Shown piece by piece: positions 33,060 through 43,918 of a stretch of DNA of 48,175 nucleotides. The translations under genes were made by a program, and so were the position numbers. Position 1 is the stretch's first letter, and the number at the start of each line of letters is the position of its first letter. This stretch comes from an uncultured Acetatifactor sp. Its GTDB lineage: Bacteria > Bacillota > Clostridia > Lachnospirales > Lachnospiraceae. The notes below the pieces were generated by a model. That model had not been told where the DNA came from. It worked only from the letters and a program-made list of their open reading frames with translations, and made no database searches. The stretch covers positions 1-48,175 of the forward strand of contig CAJUNZ010000010.1 in NCBI GenBank assembly GCA_910587755.1. Direction: 5' to 3'.

Positions 33060-34469
33060 TTATAAGTCAAACTTAAAATATTTGACAGCATTGTAATAAG
33101 AAATATCCTTCACAATCTCCGAAAGTGTGTCCATGTCTCCAGGGAACTCACCGTTTTCCACCCATCCGCCCAGAAGGCTGCAGAGAATGCGCCTGAAATA
33201 CTCATGCCTGGTATAGGAGAGGAAGCTTCTGGAGTCCGTAAGCATTCCCACGAACCCGGAGAGGATTCCCATATTGGCCAGGGAGGTCATCTGATCCTGT
33301 ATTCCCGTCTTATGGTCATTGAACCACCACGCACTGCCCTGCTGAATCTTGGCAATGGCCGTGGCGTCCTGGAAGCATCCCAGAATGGATCCAATCACAT
33401 GATTATCATTTGGATTCAGGCTGTAAAGCACCGTTCTGGGCAGCTGATCCGTGGTGACAAGGGCATTCAGAAACTCTGCCAGCTGCCAGGAAGGGGCATC
33501 GTTGTTGATACAGTCAAAGCCCGTGTCCGGCCCGATTTTCTTGTACATGGGCTTGTTGTTGTCCCGTCTGCAGCCAAAGTGCAGCTGCATGGCCCAGTCT
33601 CTTTTGTGGTATTCCCTGCCTGCAAAGAGCATAAAAGCAGTGCGGAATTTCATCCCTTCCTCGTGGGTGGGTTTCATCCGGTTGAGCCTCTTCAGGAAAA
33701 TTGCCTCAATCTCGTCATCCCCCGCCGGCGCATACATAACATACTCCAGGCCGTGGTCGGACACCCGGCATCCCATGGACGCAAAGAAATCCATCCGGCG
33801 CAGCAGGGCCTCTTTCAAAGCGGCAAAGCTGTTAATCTCCCCCATGCCCGCCGCAGCGGCCAGTTCATCCAGATAGGACAGATAATCTGACTTTTCAATA
33901 TCCATGGCCCTGTCAGGTCTCCAGGCTGGCAGAACTTTCACGTCAAAGCTTTTGTCCTCTGCAATCTTCTTATGCCATTCCAGGGTATCCACAGGATCAT
34001 CCGTGGTGCAGATCAGCGTCACATTGCTCTGCTTTATAAGGTTCCTCACCGACATGGAAGGCTGGGCCAGTTTTTCATTGCAAAGGTTCCACACCTCGTC
34101 CGCGCTCTTCCGGTTCAGCACACCGTGATAGCCGAAATACCGCTGCAGCTCCAGATGGCTCCAGTGGAAGAGAGGATTTCCTATGGCCCTGCCCAGGCAC
34201 TCCGCCCACTTACAGAATTTTTCATAGTCAGATGCATCTCCGGTGATATACTTCTCCTCCACCCCGAAAGAACGCATAAGTCTCCATTTGTAATGGTCGC
34301 CTCCCAGCCACACCTGGGTGATATTCTCAAACCGGCGGTCCTCCGCGATCTCCCTGGGGCTGACATGGCAGTGGTAATCCAGTATGGGGGTTCCCTCTGC
34401 ATAGTCGTGAAACAGCTTCCTGGCCGTCTCCGTCTCCAGCAGGAAATCTTTGTCCATAAACGCTTTCAT
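33060..34469 (-). CDS. uxaC: Uronate isomerase
   Basis: A protein of 469 residues, the normal length for UxaC, which converts glucuronate to fructuronate and galacturonate to tagaturonate. Recognisable blocks are ILDYHCHVSPREIAEDRRF near the N-terminus (metal-binding HCH), IGNPLFHWSHLELQRYFG, LICTTDDPVDTLEWH, GCRVSDHGLEYV, MQLHFGCRRDNN and a C-terminal GMLTDSRSFLSYTRHEYFRR. The start is the ATG at 34469 with AGGAAGGAGAG upstream; an in-frame extension to 34511 is not needed. It is downstream of prfB by about 66 bases and may have its own promoter there. It works in cytoplasmic hexuronate breakdown. Confidence 0.96.
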   Translation of the reverse strand: MKAFMDKDFLLETETARKLFHDYAEGTPILDYHCHVSPREIAEDRRFENITQVWLGGDHYKWRLMRSFGVEEKYITGDASDYEKFCKWAECLGRAIGNPLFHWSHLELQRYFGYHGVLNRKSADEVWNLCNEKLAQPSMSVRNLIKQSNVTLICTTDDPVDTLEWHKKIAEDKSFDVKVLPAWRPDRAMDIEKSDYLSYLDELAAAAGMGEINSFAALKEALLRRMDFFASMGCRVSDHGLEYVMYAPAGDDEIEAIFLKRLNRMKPTHEEGMKFRTAFMLFAGREYHKRDWAMQLHFGCRRDNNKPMYKKIGPDTGFDCINNDAPSWQLAEFLNALVTTDQLPRTVLYSLNPNDNHVIGSILGCFQDATAIAKIQQGSAWWFNDHKTGIQDQMTSLANMGILSGFVGMLTDSRSFLSYTRHEYFRRILCSLLGGWVENGEFPGDMDTLSEIVKDISYYNAVKYFKFDL

Positions 34470-34535
34470 GTGACTCTCCTTCCTAAAGAACTGTTCATCG
34501 CTGACAGTCATTCCTCAGCCTCCAGGCCGCCGGTC

Positions 34536-35658
34536 TTATTCCTCACCGCTGCCCCTGGTGTTGATCCACTTCAGATAGCCGTTGATAAAAGGATCCAATC
34601 CTCCGTCCAGCACGGCTCCCGCATTGCCGGATTCCACTTCCGTCCGGTGGTCCTTTACCATGGTGTAGGGCTGCAGCACATAGGAGCGGATCTGGTTCCC
34701 CCAGCCGATATCCTTCACTTCCCCCCGAATGTCGGAAAGTTTCTCCACATTCGCCTCTTTCTTCAGCAGATACAGCTTGGCCTTCAGCATCTGCATGGCC
34801 TTGTCCTTGTTCTGGAACTGACTGCGCTCATTCTGGCACTGGACCACAGTTCCCGTGGGAATATGAGTGATCCGGATGGCGGAGGAAGTCTTGTTGATAT
34901 GCTGTCCGCCGGCGCCGCTGCTGCGGTAAGTGTCAATGCGCAGGTCTTTCTCGTCGATTTCCACATCCAGATCTTCCTCAATGTCCGGCATCACATCCAG
35001 GGAGACAAAGGAAGTCTGGCGCTTGCCCTGGGCGTTAAAGGGGGATATTCTCACCAGTCTGTGAACTCCTTTTTCCGACTTCAGGTAGCCGTAGGCATTG
35101 GTTCCGTTCACCTGGAAGGTCACGGACTTTACTCCTGCCTCGTCCCCGTCCAGGTAGTCCAGTTCCTGGAGCTGGAATCCCTTCCGCTCGGCCCATCTGG
35201 TGTACATGCGGTAGAGCATGCCGCACCAGTCGCAGCTCTCCGTGCCTCCCGCTCCGGCGTTCAGCTTCAGAATGGCATTGTTGGCGTCATACTCCCCTGA
35301 GAGAAGAGTGTCCAGGCGCAGAGCCTCGAATTCCCGGATAAATTCATCCATCTCCCCCCGGATCTCCGGCACCAGAGAGGCGTCTTCCTCCTCATACCCC
35401 ATCTCAATCAGGGTCAGTATGTCCTCCCGCTGCCTGGAAAGCTTCTCGCAGCCCTCCACCACATCTTTTAAATTCTTCAGTTCTTTTACCTTATTGTTGG
35501 AGCTCTCAGGATCATCCCAGAATCCAGGAGCCTCCATTTCCATCTCCAGCTCTTCTATCCTCTTCGCCTTGTTAGCGAGGTCAAAGTGAATCCCTCACTT
35601 CCGCTAATGGAGTTTCATAAGATAAGATTTCTGCTTTCATCTGGTCTAATTCAACCAC
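34536..35658 (-). CDS. prfB: Peptide chain release factor 2, with programmed +1 frameshift
   Basis: The gene is coded in two frames, 35658-35584 and 35582-34536, giving 373 residues. The zero frame begins with GTG at 35658 (reading VVELDQMKAEIL and on to AEVRDSL) and meets TGA at 35583-35581. A +1 slip at CTT-TGA continues as DLANKAKRIEELEMEMEAPG, and the remainder is a full RF2. The tripeptide anticodon SPF (RISPFNAQGKR) and the catalytic GGQ (SGAGGQHINKT) are present. RF2 ends translation at UGA and UAA. Because its own mRNA has an in-frame UGA, low RF2 raises frameshifting, the well-known autoregulation. The prediction at 34536-35543 alone would miss the N-terminus. Confidence 0.96.
35580..35595 (-). 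promoter_or_regulatory. prfB programmed frameshift site
   Basis: On the minus strand AGGGA (35595-35591) lies four bases before CTT-TGA-C (35586-35580). This is the canonical RF2 arrangement: an internal ribosome-site-like sequence, a slippery CUU codon and a UGA followed by C. Both flanking frames read through cleanly, so the site is intact. Confidence 0.93.
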
Positions 35659-35734
35659 TTAACGTCACCCACTTTCATTTTTATTTGTGTATATTCTGTC
35701 TGTACTTCCTGTCTGCGGGCCCACTCCATGACTG

Positions 35735-38299
<2,565 letters not shown>

Positions 38300-38433
38300 T
38301 TTTATCCATACCTTTCCATGGCCCGTCTAAAAACTCTCCCGCTATTGTAACAGATTTCTCCCATAGATTCAACACCAACGTGCAGAAGCGGCCACATTTC
38401 CAGGCCCGGGCGGATCTGCCGGACTTCTGCAGG

Positions 38434-39192
38434 TCACACTCCCTGGCCGCGCTTTTTCTTCAGGACTGACGTCACCGCCACGTCCACCGCGATAACCAGT
38501 CCCAGAAGCACAAAAAACACCACCACCGGAACCACTGTGTGCAGGAGCTTTTGCTCCTCATAATCTTCTTCCGCGAACATGACCAGAAGCATCTCCTCAT
38601 CCAGACCATGCTCCGCGATATCGGAGGCCAGGTACTCTGCCTCCTCCCGGGTCATGTGCTCCGGCCGCCCCAGGGGCAGCTGCACCTTTCCGCCTCCCAG
38701 AAGGTATTTAATATAGTAGGCATCGTCCAGATACGCCGCCACATAATTGCCGTCGGGAAGTTTTACCATATAATAACGGTTATAGACATTTTCCACCAGA
38801 ATACTGTTCTGGATGTAGGTGGAGCGCTGCCTGCGGTTGGACCGGTATCCCCTTCTGGTGTTCGTACTCACCTTGTCCGTGCCGCTTTTGAGCCGATAGA
38901 GATCCAGGGGAATGATGGAGTCCGTCTCAAAAGTGATGTAGTCTAAACTGGTCAGATCCCGAAACTGCTCCATGCTCTCCAGCTCCGTTACCCCTTCCCC
39001 GGCAGGCCGCCCGGCAAACTGGCCGTAGTTATAGGGCTCTGCCGCCAGCTCCGCAGCTCCCATCTTCCCCTGAAACAGGTGCAGCGCCAGGTTAGGAGGA
39101 AACTTGTACGCAATCCATATGCAGAAGAGCACCACCACAAAAGTCAGAGCCGTTCCAAGGACTTTGCTCAAAGGTTTCTTTTCTTTATTCAT
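38434..39192 (-). CDS. Uncharacterised membrane protein with two membrane helices
   Basis: A protein of 252 residues. A basic N-terminus is followed by one helix (VLGTALTFVVVLFCIWIAY), then about 170 residues presumably outside the cell, and a second helix near the end (LLHTVVPVVVFFVLLGLVIAVDVAV) with a KKKRG tail. The outer part includes a conserved-looking stretch DYITFETDSIIPLDLYRLKS, MVKLPDGNYVAAYLDDAYY and a charged MTREEAEYLASDIAEHGLDEE. I recognise no family. It lies 130 bases upstream of secA on the same strand, facing away from the LRR gene. Confidence 0.75.
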   Translation of the reverse strand: MNKEKKPLSKVLGTALTFVVVLFCIWIAYKFPPNLALHLFQGKMGAAELAAEPYNYGQFAGRPAGEGVTELESMEQFRDLTSLDYITFETDSIIPLDLYRLKSGTDKVSTNTRRGYRSNRRQRSTYIQNSILVENVYNRYYMVKLPDGNYVAAYLDDAYYIKYLLGGGKVQLPLGRPEHMTREEAEYLASDIAEHGLDEEMLLVMFAEEDYEEQKLLHTVVPVVVFFVLLGLVIAVDVAVTSVLKKKRGQGV

Positions 39193-39266
39193 GCCTTCTC
39201 TCCTTTTGCTTTATCCCCTATTTTATTCTCTCCCGCCTGACATTGCAAGTTTTTTGTGCGTTATGC

Positions 39267-39294
39267 TTGAAAATACCCCGGAATTTAGTATAAT
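39267..39294 (+). promoter_or_regulatory. Promoter of the LRR membrane protein gene
   Basis: TTGAAA (39267-39272), a 16-base spacer and a perfect TATAAT (39289-39294) lie about 90 bases before the ATG at 39386, in the divergent gap between this gene and the membrane protein at 38434-39192. Confidence 0.65.
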
Positions 39295-39385
39295 AAAATC
39301 AATTGGCGGCGGTCCGGATACAAAAAGTCCTTTCAGACCATGCCTGAAACCGGCAAATCCCTTTTTTCTATCCCGGAGGATGATT

Positions 39386-41350
39386 ATGGCAAGCAAAAAA
39401 AGCAAATGCCCCATGTGCAGCACAAAGCTGAAGATGATAAATGGACGAATGACCTGTAAAAGCTGCGGATACTATCTGCGCGGCGCAGAAAACAGCGATT
39501 CCCAGTTCGGACAGTTCCAGACAGGGAACCAGAGCGGACAAGGAGAACAGAACAATGCCGGAAGCCAGGGCGGACAGCACAGTGCAGGAAACCAGAGCGG
39601 GCAGGATAAGACAATCTACCGTCCTGTACCCACTCAAGTGCCAATCCCCGGAAAAAAAGGCGGCGTCAATCCTGCCGTAATTGCCATCCCTATTGCGGCC
39701 AGCGCGGTCCTGATCGGGATCTTTGGCTACCTGATACAACAGAGTCTGCCCAAGCCACATGACATCAGAGCCAGTCAAGAGATTCCCTCCTCCGAAACTT
39801 CCCAGAACAACTCCGGCGGGCGGATCACCGGCGGATACGCCTCATCCAAAGAAGATGAATCCGACAAAGTCCGCAGGCCCGAATCCCTGTTTTTCCAGCA
39901 GCTGGCAGAAATTATCTGGGAAAAAGATTACGAATCCGTCACTCCCCAGGAATATGCCAGCCTTACAGCCCTTCAGATCAACAGGGAAGAAAAAAGCATA
40001 TACTACCAGATTGACAACGGCGACACCCATCCCCTGACTTACCGGGACGCCTCAGACATGGATTACGCCGATCTTGCCTGCTTTACCGGCCTGGAATGGC
40101 TCTCTATTGACGATGACCTGGACGTAGGAGATCTGGACGGCGTGGAAAATCTGTATGCCGTCTACACAGAAAATACTTTTGAGGAATACGCCCGAATCAT
40201 CCCAAACCCGGAGTATATCCACTCCCTGTGGGTGGTGGAAGACTTCTTTAACGAAGACCTCAGCGGGATAGAAAACTTTCCCAACCTGCTCTACCTGAAT
40301 GTGGCATACACTTCCCTGACAGATATCTCTGACCTGACAGCTTTTCCGAATCTTCTGGGCCTCTACCTGGAGGACTGCGACGAGCTAACCGACTACAGTC
40401 CTTTAATGACTCTGACCAAACTGGAAGAACTGACCATCGAGTCCAGTCAGCTCAAGAGTATTGACTTCATACGACAGATGCCGGGCCTTACCCACCTGGG
40501 CATTTCAGACAGCAAGATCAACTCTTTGGAGGCTCTGGAAGCCTGCCCCGGGCTCACAGACCTGGAATTGGTGGACAACTATGAAGTGGACGATTACTCT
40601 ATTGTGGGCAGCCTGGAACTGCTCAACAGCCTGACCCTGGAGCTGAACTGGGGCGGAGATCTTCCCTCCTTTGAAAAGCTGAAGAACCTGGAATACCTGA
40701 CCATAAAGTATGCCGGAGATTTGTCCCCCCTGAAAGACGCCACCAGTGTGACATACCTGTCCCTGAAAGAATGTTCCGGCTGGGAACTGGAGACCGTGGC
40801 TTCCATGAAAGAGCTGGTCATGCTGACCATAAATGATTTTTCCTCCCTGGTGGACTCTCTGGAGCCCCTGACACAGCTGCCGAAGCTGGAGATACTGGAC
40901 TTGTCAGATACCCATGTATTCGGCAATGTGGAGTACCTCTTTGGCATTCCCACCCTGAAAAGGCTGTACCTGGATGACTGTCAGCTGGGCCTGGACTTTG
41001 ACAAAATGCCCCAAAACGATACCCTGGAAGTGCTCTCCATGGGCAGCATGACCATTTTAAAGGATCCTTCACACAATAACGGCGAATATGTCTCTCTGTC
41101 GGAACACTATGACATGTTCAGCCATTTTCCCAGCCTCACAGAGCTGGATGTGGCTTCCCTGCAGCTGGACAGCATAGATTTTGTGGAGAATCTTCCCAAC
41201 CTGCAGTATCTGGACATCACCAACAACAATGTCACCAGCCTTAAGCCCCTGGAACAGCTGAAGGATTTTGAAACTGTCTGGTGCGGCAAGAACACTATCC
41301 TGGAAAATATCTCCACGGACAGCGACATCTGGGTGATTATGTCAGACTGA
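39386..41350 (+). CDS. Zinc-ribbon, membrane-anchored leucine-rich-repeat protein
   Basis: A protein of 654 residues. Residues 8-27 form a double zinc knuckle (CPMC at 8-11, CKSC at 24-27). A Gln/Gly/Ser-rich stretch (about 35-80) with repeated NQSGQ units leads to a membrane helix (about 93-118, AVIAIPIAASAVLIGIFGYLI). Beyond a polar linker, residues about 250-650 are some 15 leucine-rich repeats of the bacterial type (LLYLNVAYTSLTDISDLTAF, PNLLGLYLEDCDELTDYSPL, LQYLDITNNNVTSLKPLEQL). This places the zinc ribbon in the cytoplasm and the repeats outside, opposite to secreted internalins. The start is the ATG at 39386 with GGAGG six bases before it. The ligand is unknown. Confidence 0.85.
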   Translation: MASKKSKCPMCSTKLKMINGRMTCKSCGYYLRGAENSDSQFGQFQTGNQSGQGEQNNAGSQGGQHSAGNQSGQDKTIYRPVPTQVPIPGKKGGVNPAVIAIPIAASAVLIGIFGYLIQQSLPKPHDIRASQEIPSSETSQNNSGGRITGGYASSKEDESDKVRRPESLFFQQLAEIIWEKDYESVTPQEYASLTALQINREEKSIYYQIDNGDTHPLTYRDASDMDYADLACFTGLEWLSIDDDLDVGDLDGVENLYAVYTENTFEEYARIIPNPEYIHSLWVVEDFFNEDLSGIENFPNLLYLNVAYTSLTDISDLTAFPNLLGLYLEDCDELTDYSPLMTLTKLEELTIESSQLKSIDFIRQMPGLTHLGISDSKINSLEALEACPGLTDLELVDNYEVDDYSIVGSLELLNSLTLELNWGGDLPSFEKLKNLEYLTIKYAGDLSPLKDATSVTYLSLKECSGWELETVASMKELVMLTINDFSSLVDSLEPLTQLPKLEILDLSDTHVFGNVEYLFGIPTLKRLYLDDCQLGLDFDKMPQNDTLEVLSMGSMTILKDPSHNNGEYVSLSEHYDMFSHFPSLTELDVASLQLDSIDFVENLPNLQYLDITNNNVTSLKPLEQLKDFETVWCGKNTILENISTDSDIWVIMSD

Positions 41351-41408
41351 CAGGACCCTGAACTGTTGCTCACAAAATACTGTACGGCAAAATCTTGTAT
41401 CCCACATC

Positions 41409-41437
41409 TTGATTTCCCAAGGTGAATGGAGTAGAAT
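41409..41437 (+). promoter_or_regulatory. Promoter of the bacteriohemerythrin gene
   Basis: TTGATT (41409-41414), an exact 17-base spacer and TAGAAT (41432-41437) lie 45 bases upstream of the start codon at 41482, with AAGGAGAGAATGCC as ribosome site. Confidence 0.65.
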
Positions 41438-41481
41438 AAGATACAAATCCATTTATTACCATCTGTCAAGGAGAGAATGCC

Positions 41482-41880
41482 ATGTATGAGATGAAACCTG
41501 AGTACTACACCGGAATAGCTACCATCGACCAGGAACACAAGAGGCTGTTTGAACTGGCCCAGGAAACCCATGATCTGCTGAATGATAACCTCCTGCACGA
41601 CAAAACCCAGAGTCTCACCAGCCTGATTTCCGAGCTTATCGACTACACCAAGACTCACTTTGCGCATGAGGAAGCCTATCTGGACAGTATCCAATATGCC
41701 CATATTCCTGCCCATGTGGCCCTGCATCGGAAATTTGAGGAAAGCCTTATGGAGTTTGATTTCGATGCCATAGAAGAGGATCCCGACAGCCAGGATGAGA
41801 TTGTGGAAAAGCTTCTGGACTTTCTGGTCACTTGGCTGATCACACATATTATGAAGGTGGATATGCTTTACACAAAATAA
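41482..41880 (+). CDS. Bacteriohemerythrin
   Basis: A protein of 132 residues, the usual stand-alone length. The four-helix bundle carries the di-iron ligands in the family order: an early YYTGIATIDQEHKRLF (IDxEH), THFAHEEAYLD (HxxxE), HVALHRKFEE and a final WLITHIMKVDMLY (HIxxxD). It should bind oxygen at a di-iron centre in the cytoplasm and may act in oxygen scavenging or sensing, which suits an anaerobe. It stands alone between its own promoter and a strong terminator. Confidence 0.95.
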   Translation: MYEMKPEYYTGIATIDQEHKRLFELAQETHDLLNDNLLHDKTQSLTSLISELIDYTKTHFAHEEAYLDSIQYAHIPAHVALHRKFEESLMEFDFDAIEEDPDSQDEIVEKLLDFLVTWLITHIMKVDMLYTK

Positions 41881-41954
41881 ACATGCAGCCTATGCACACA
41901 GCCTGGAGAGCAATTTCCGCACACGCCCGGTATATAACACGTTAAAACACAGCG

Positions 41955-41996
41955 GGAGCGGCGCCGTCCTATAAAACGGTGCCGCTCCTGTTTTTT
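41955..41996 (+). terminator. Intrinsic terminator after the bacteriohemerythrin gene
   Basis: GGAGCGGCGCCGT (41955-41967) pairs with ACGGTGCCGCTCC (41976-41988), one G-U pair, and TGTTTTTT follows on the plus strand. It may also serve the minus-strand gene ending at 42019. Confidence 0.85.
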
Positions 41997-42018
41997 GCAC
42001 TCTCACAGGCTGGAGGCT

Positions 42019-42396
42019 TTAAAGCCCGCTGAACAGACCTGTCAGGCCCTGATATGCCGCCAGTGCCCCAAGGCTGCCGGATGACAGACCACCGGACGTC
42101 AAACCTGCCAGACCCCGCCAGGCCCCCAAACCACCAGATGACAGCCCTGCCACAGTTCCCATACCGCTCTGCAGATACAGGTTCTGCACCATCATCTGTT
42201 TCACCAAACGGCTGGTCTGCTTACAGGTCTCACAGCAGGCCTGGGTATCCTCTGACACAGCCTGCTCTCCCTTCCTGCTGCCTTCTGCCTTCTGCAATAT
42301 CTCCGAAAAATTTCTGCTTCCGGAGACAATTCCGCCCGCCTTTTTAACACCATGCAGCTTCTCCACATCTCTCATTCCAAGACTGTTAATATACAT
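42019..42396 (-). CDS. Uncharacterised protein with a duplicated glycine/leucine-rich C-terminus
   Basis: A protein of 125 residues with no signal peptide. The first 80 residues are mixed and helical, with a cysteine cluster (ACCETCKQ). The last 45 residues are a duplicated Gly/Leu/Ser stretch: LSSGGLGAWRGLAGLTSGG, then LSSGSLGALAAYQGLTG. GGAGGAGAGAC before the ATG at 42396 supports translation. It lies about 100 bases downstream of the AgrC-like histidine kinase gene on the same strand and may be part of that operon. I do not recognise a family. The short hydrophobic repeat tail could associate with membranes or assemble, which is speculation. Confidence 0.6.
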   Translation of the reverse strand: MYINSLGMRDVEKLHGVKKAGGIVSGSRNFSEILQKAEGSRKGEQAVSEDTQACCETCKQTSRLVKQMMVQNLYLQSGMGTVAGLSSGGLGAWRGLAGLTSGGLSSGSLGALAAYQGLTGLFSGL

Positions 42397-42493
42397 GTCT
42401 CTCCTCCATTCCCGTCCGGAAAGCGGAAAGCTTCAAACCACCGCTATTCCGATTGTCATTCACACCAATTACTCGTCACATTCGATTTATCCT

Positions 42494-43918
42494 TCACCGT
42501 GATCTGCCGGCTTCACACCACTTTTCTTCCCTCTCCTGGAGCAGTACAGCCACACAGAATATACCATCCTCTGTCCGAATATCCATGTCTCCCAGGTATT
42601 TTTCCGCCTCCCTCCTGACATTGGACAAGCCTATGCCATGGGCGGCCAGGCTCCCCGGGACTGCCTTCTTGGTTGACAGCGGCAGTCCGTCCTTTCCAAA
42701 AACAGGCCTGCCTTTACAGGAATTTTTCACCTGGATCAGAAAGAACTTTTTCTCCCTCCTGCCGGAGAGAGATACAAAGCGGCCGTCACCCTGCTGTTCC
42801 GCACAGGCCTCCAGGGCATTCTCCAGCAGATTGCTCAAAATGATCCCCACATCATAAGGATCGTATCCACCGGAAGAGGGAAAACGGAACACCGAATGAA
42901 AACACACACCCGCCCCGGCGGCCTCCCTGGCCCGTCTGTTTACAATGACATCCGTGATCAGATTTCCAGTGTGAATGGGGAAAGAATACTCCTCCATACC
43001 CTCACTCATTCTGGCCAGATAGCCCCTCAGGTCCTCCCGGCTTCCGTGCTCCATGATTCCCATCAAATTGGCCAAGTGATTCCGCATTTCATGTCCCATA
43101 CTGCGCAGGCTGTCATAGAGTTCTCCTGCCTCTTTCAGGCGCTCCTTCATTGCCCGGACCTGCTGTTCCCGGACAGCCGCCTTCCTGCGCTCCTCCTCCA
43201 TAAAAGTCATTTTTCGGCAGACGGCAATAACCGCCAGAATGCCCCCGTAAAAAGATGCCGCTATCAGAGGAACAATACCCAGAAACACAGGAAATTCCTC
43301 GTACAGCCAAAATGCCACACCCTCCTTGTCCACCACCAGAAGACGCAGAATCACATTCACAAACAGGATTGCCGCCACAGGAGGCCAAAGCAAAAAACAC
43401 AGTGTTTTCACAGACAGTGTGGACTCTGTTTTTCCAAGCTGCCTTCCCACCCCCAGAAGCATCAGAACAAACAGCAAAAACTGAGAAGCAAAGCCAAAGG
43501 CATAGTTCCATGCCGCTCTCAGAAACACCTCCTCCGGCGTCCTGACATCCCGCAAAAAATACTCATTCAGCCAGAAATCCACACTTCTCATAATCATCAT
43601 ACTGAGACTTTTCACGCTGAAAAAGATCACAGACAGCAGAAGCGCAAGCCTTCTCTCCACATGAAGCTTTCCAGCCGCTGCTCCAAGCAGAACTACTATA
43701 AATACCATGTGCAGCCAGCCCATTCCCTCCGGGGTTGTAAACAGAAAAAACACACCTCCATAGACCAGAAATACCATACTTCCTGTTTTAAGCTTCCCCT
43801 TTTTATCCCCTGGAATGCTCCGAAATCCGGCATATAATATCCCCATGCATGTGCCGGACAGAAGGACTTCCACCAGCAGCATAACTCGGTGAAATGCTCT
43901 AAAAGACACTTCGCTCAC
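42494..43918 (-). CDS. AgrC-type sensor histidine kinase (GHKL ATPase)
   Basis: A protein of 474 residues. The first 230 residues have about six or seven membrane helices (VMLLVEVLLSGTCMGILYAG, SMVFLVYGGVFFLFT, LHMVFIVVLLGAAAGKL and others), then a coiled linker, SMGHEMRNHLANLMG with the phospho-acceptor His276 (the H-x-x-R-N-H type of the AgrC family), and a GHKL ATPase with ILSNLLENALEAC and HGIGLSNVRREAEKYLG. Kinases of this class usually sense peptide pheromones. No agrB or agrD gene is visible in the window, so the signal is unknown. The start is a GTG at 43918, eight bases after GGAGGG, sharing GTGA with the regulator stop. Confidence 0.93.
   Translation of the reverse strand: MSEVSFRAFHRVMLLVEVLLSGTCMGILYAGFRSIPGDKKGKLKTGSMVFLVYGGVFFLFTTPEGMGWLHMVFIVVLLGAAAGKLHVERRLALLLSVIFFSVKSLSMMIMRSVDFWLNEYFLRDVRTPEEVFLRAAWNYAFGFASQFLLFVLMLLGVGRQLGKTESTLSVKTLCFLLWPPVAAILFVNVILRLLVVDKEGVAFWLYEEFPVFLGIVPLIAASFYGGILAVIAVCRKMTFMEEERRKAAVREQQVRAMKERLKEAGELYDSLRSMGHEMRNHLANLMGIMEHGSREDLRGYLARMSEGMEEYSFPIHTGNLITDVIVNRRAREAAGAGVCFHSVFRFPSSGGYDPYDVGIILSNLLENALEACAEQQGDGRFVSLSGRREKKFFLIQVKNSCKGRPVFGKDGLPLSTKKAVPGSLAAHGIGLSNVRREAEKYLGDMDIRTEDGIFCVAVLLQEREEKWCEAGRSR

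Noticed and set aside
33204..33890. Plus-strand frames opposite uxaC, prfB and DUF2264
   Set aside because: They are shadows of well-recognised genes on the other strand.
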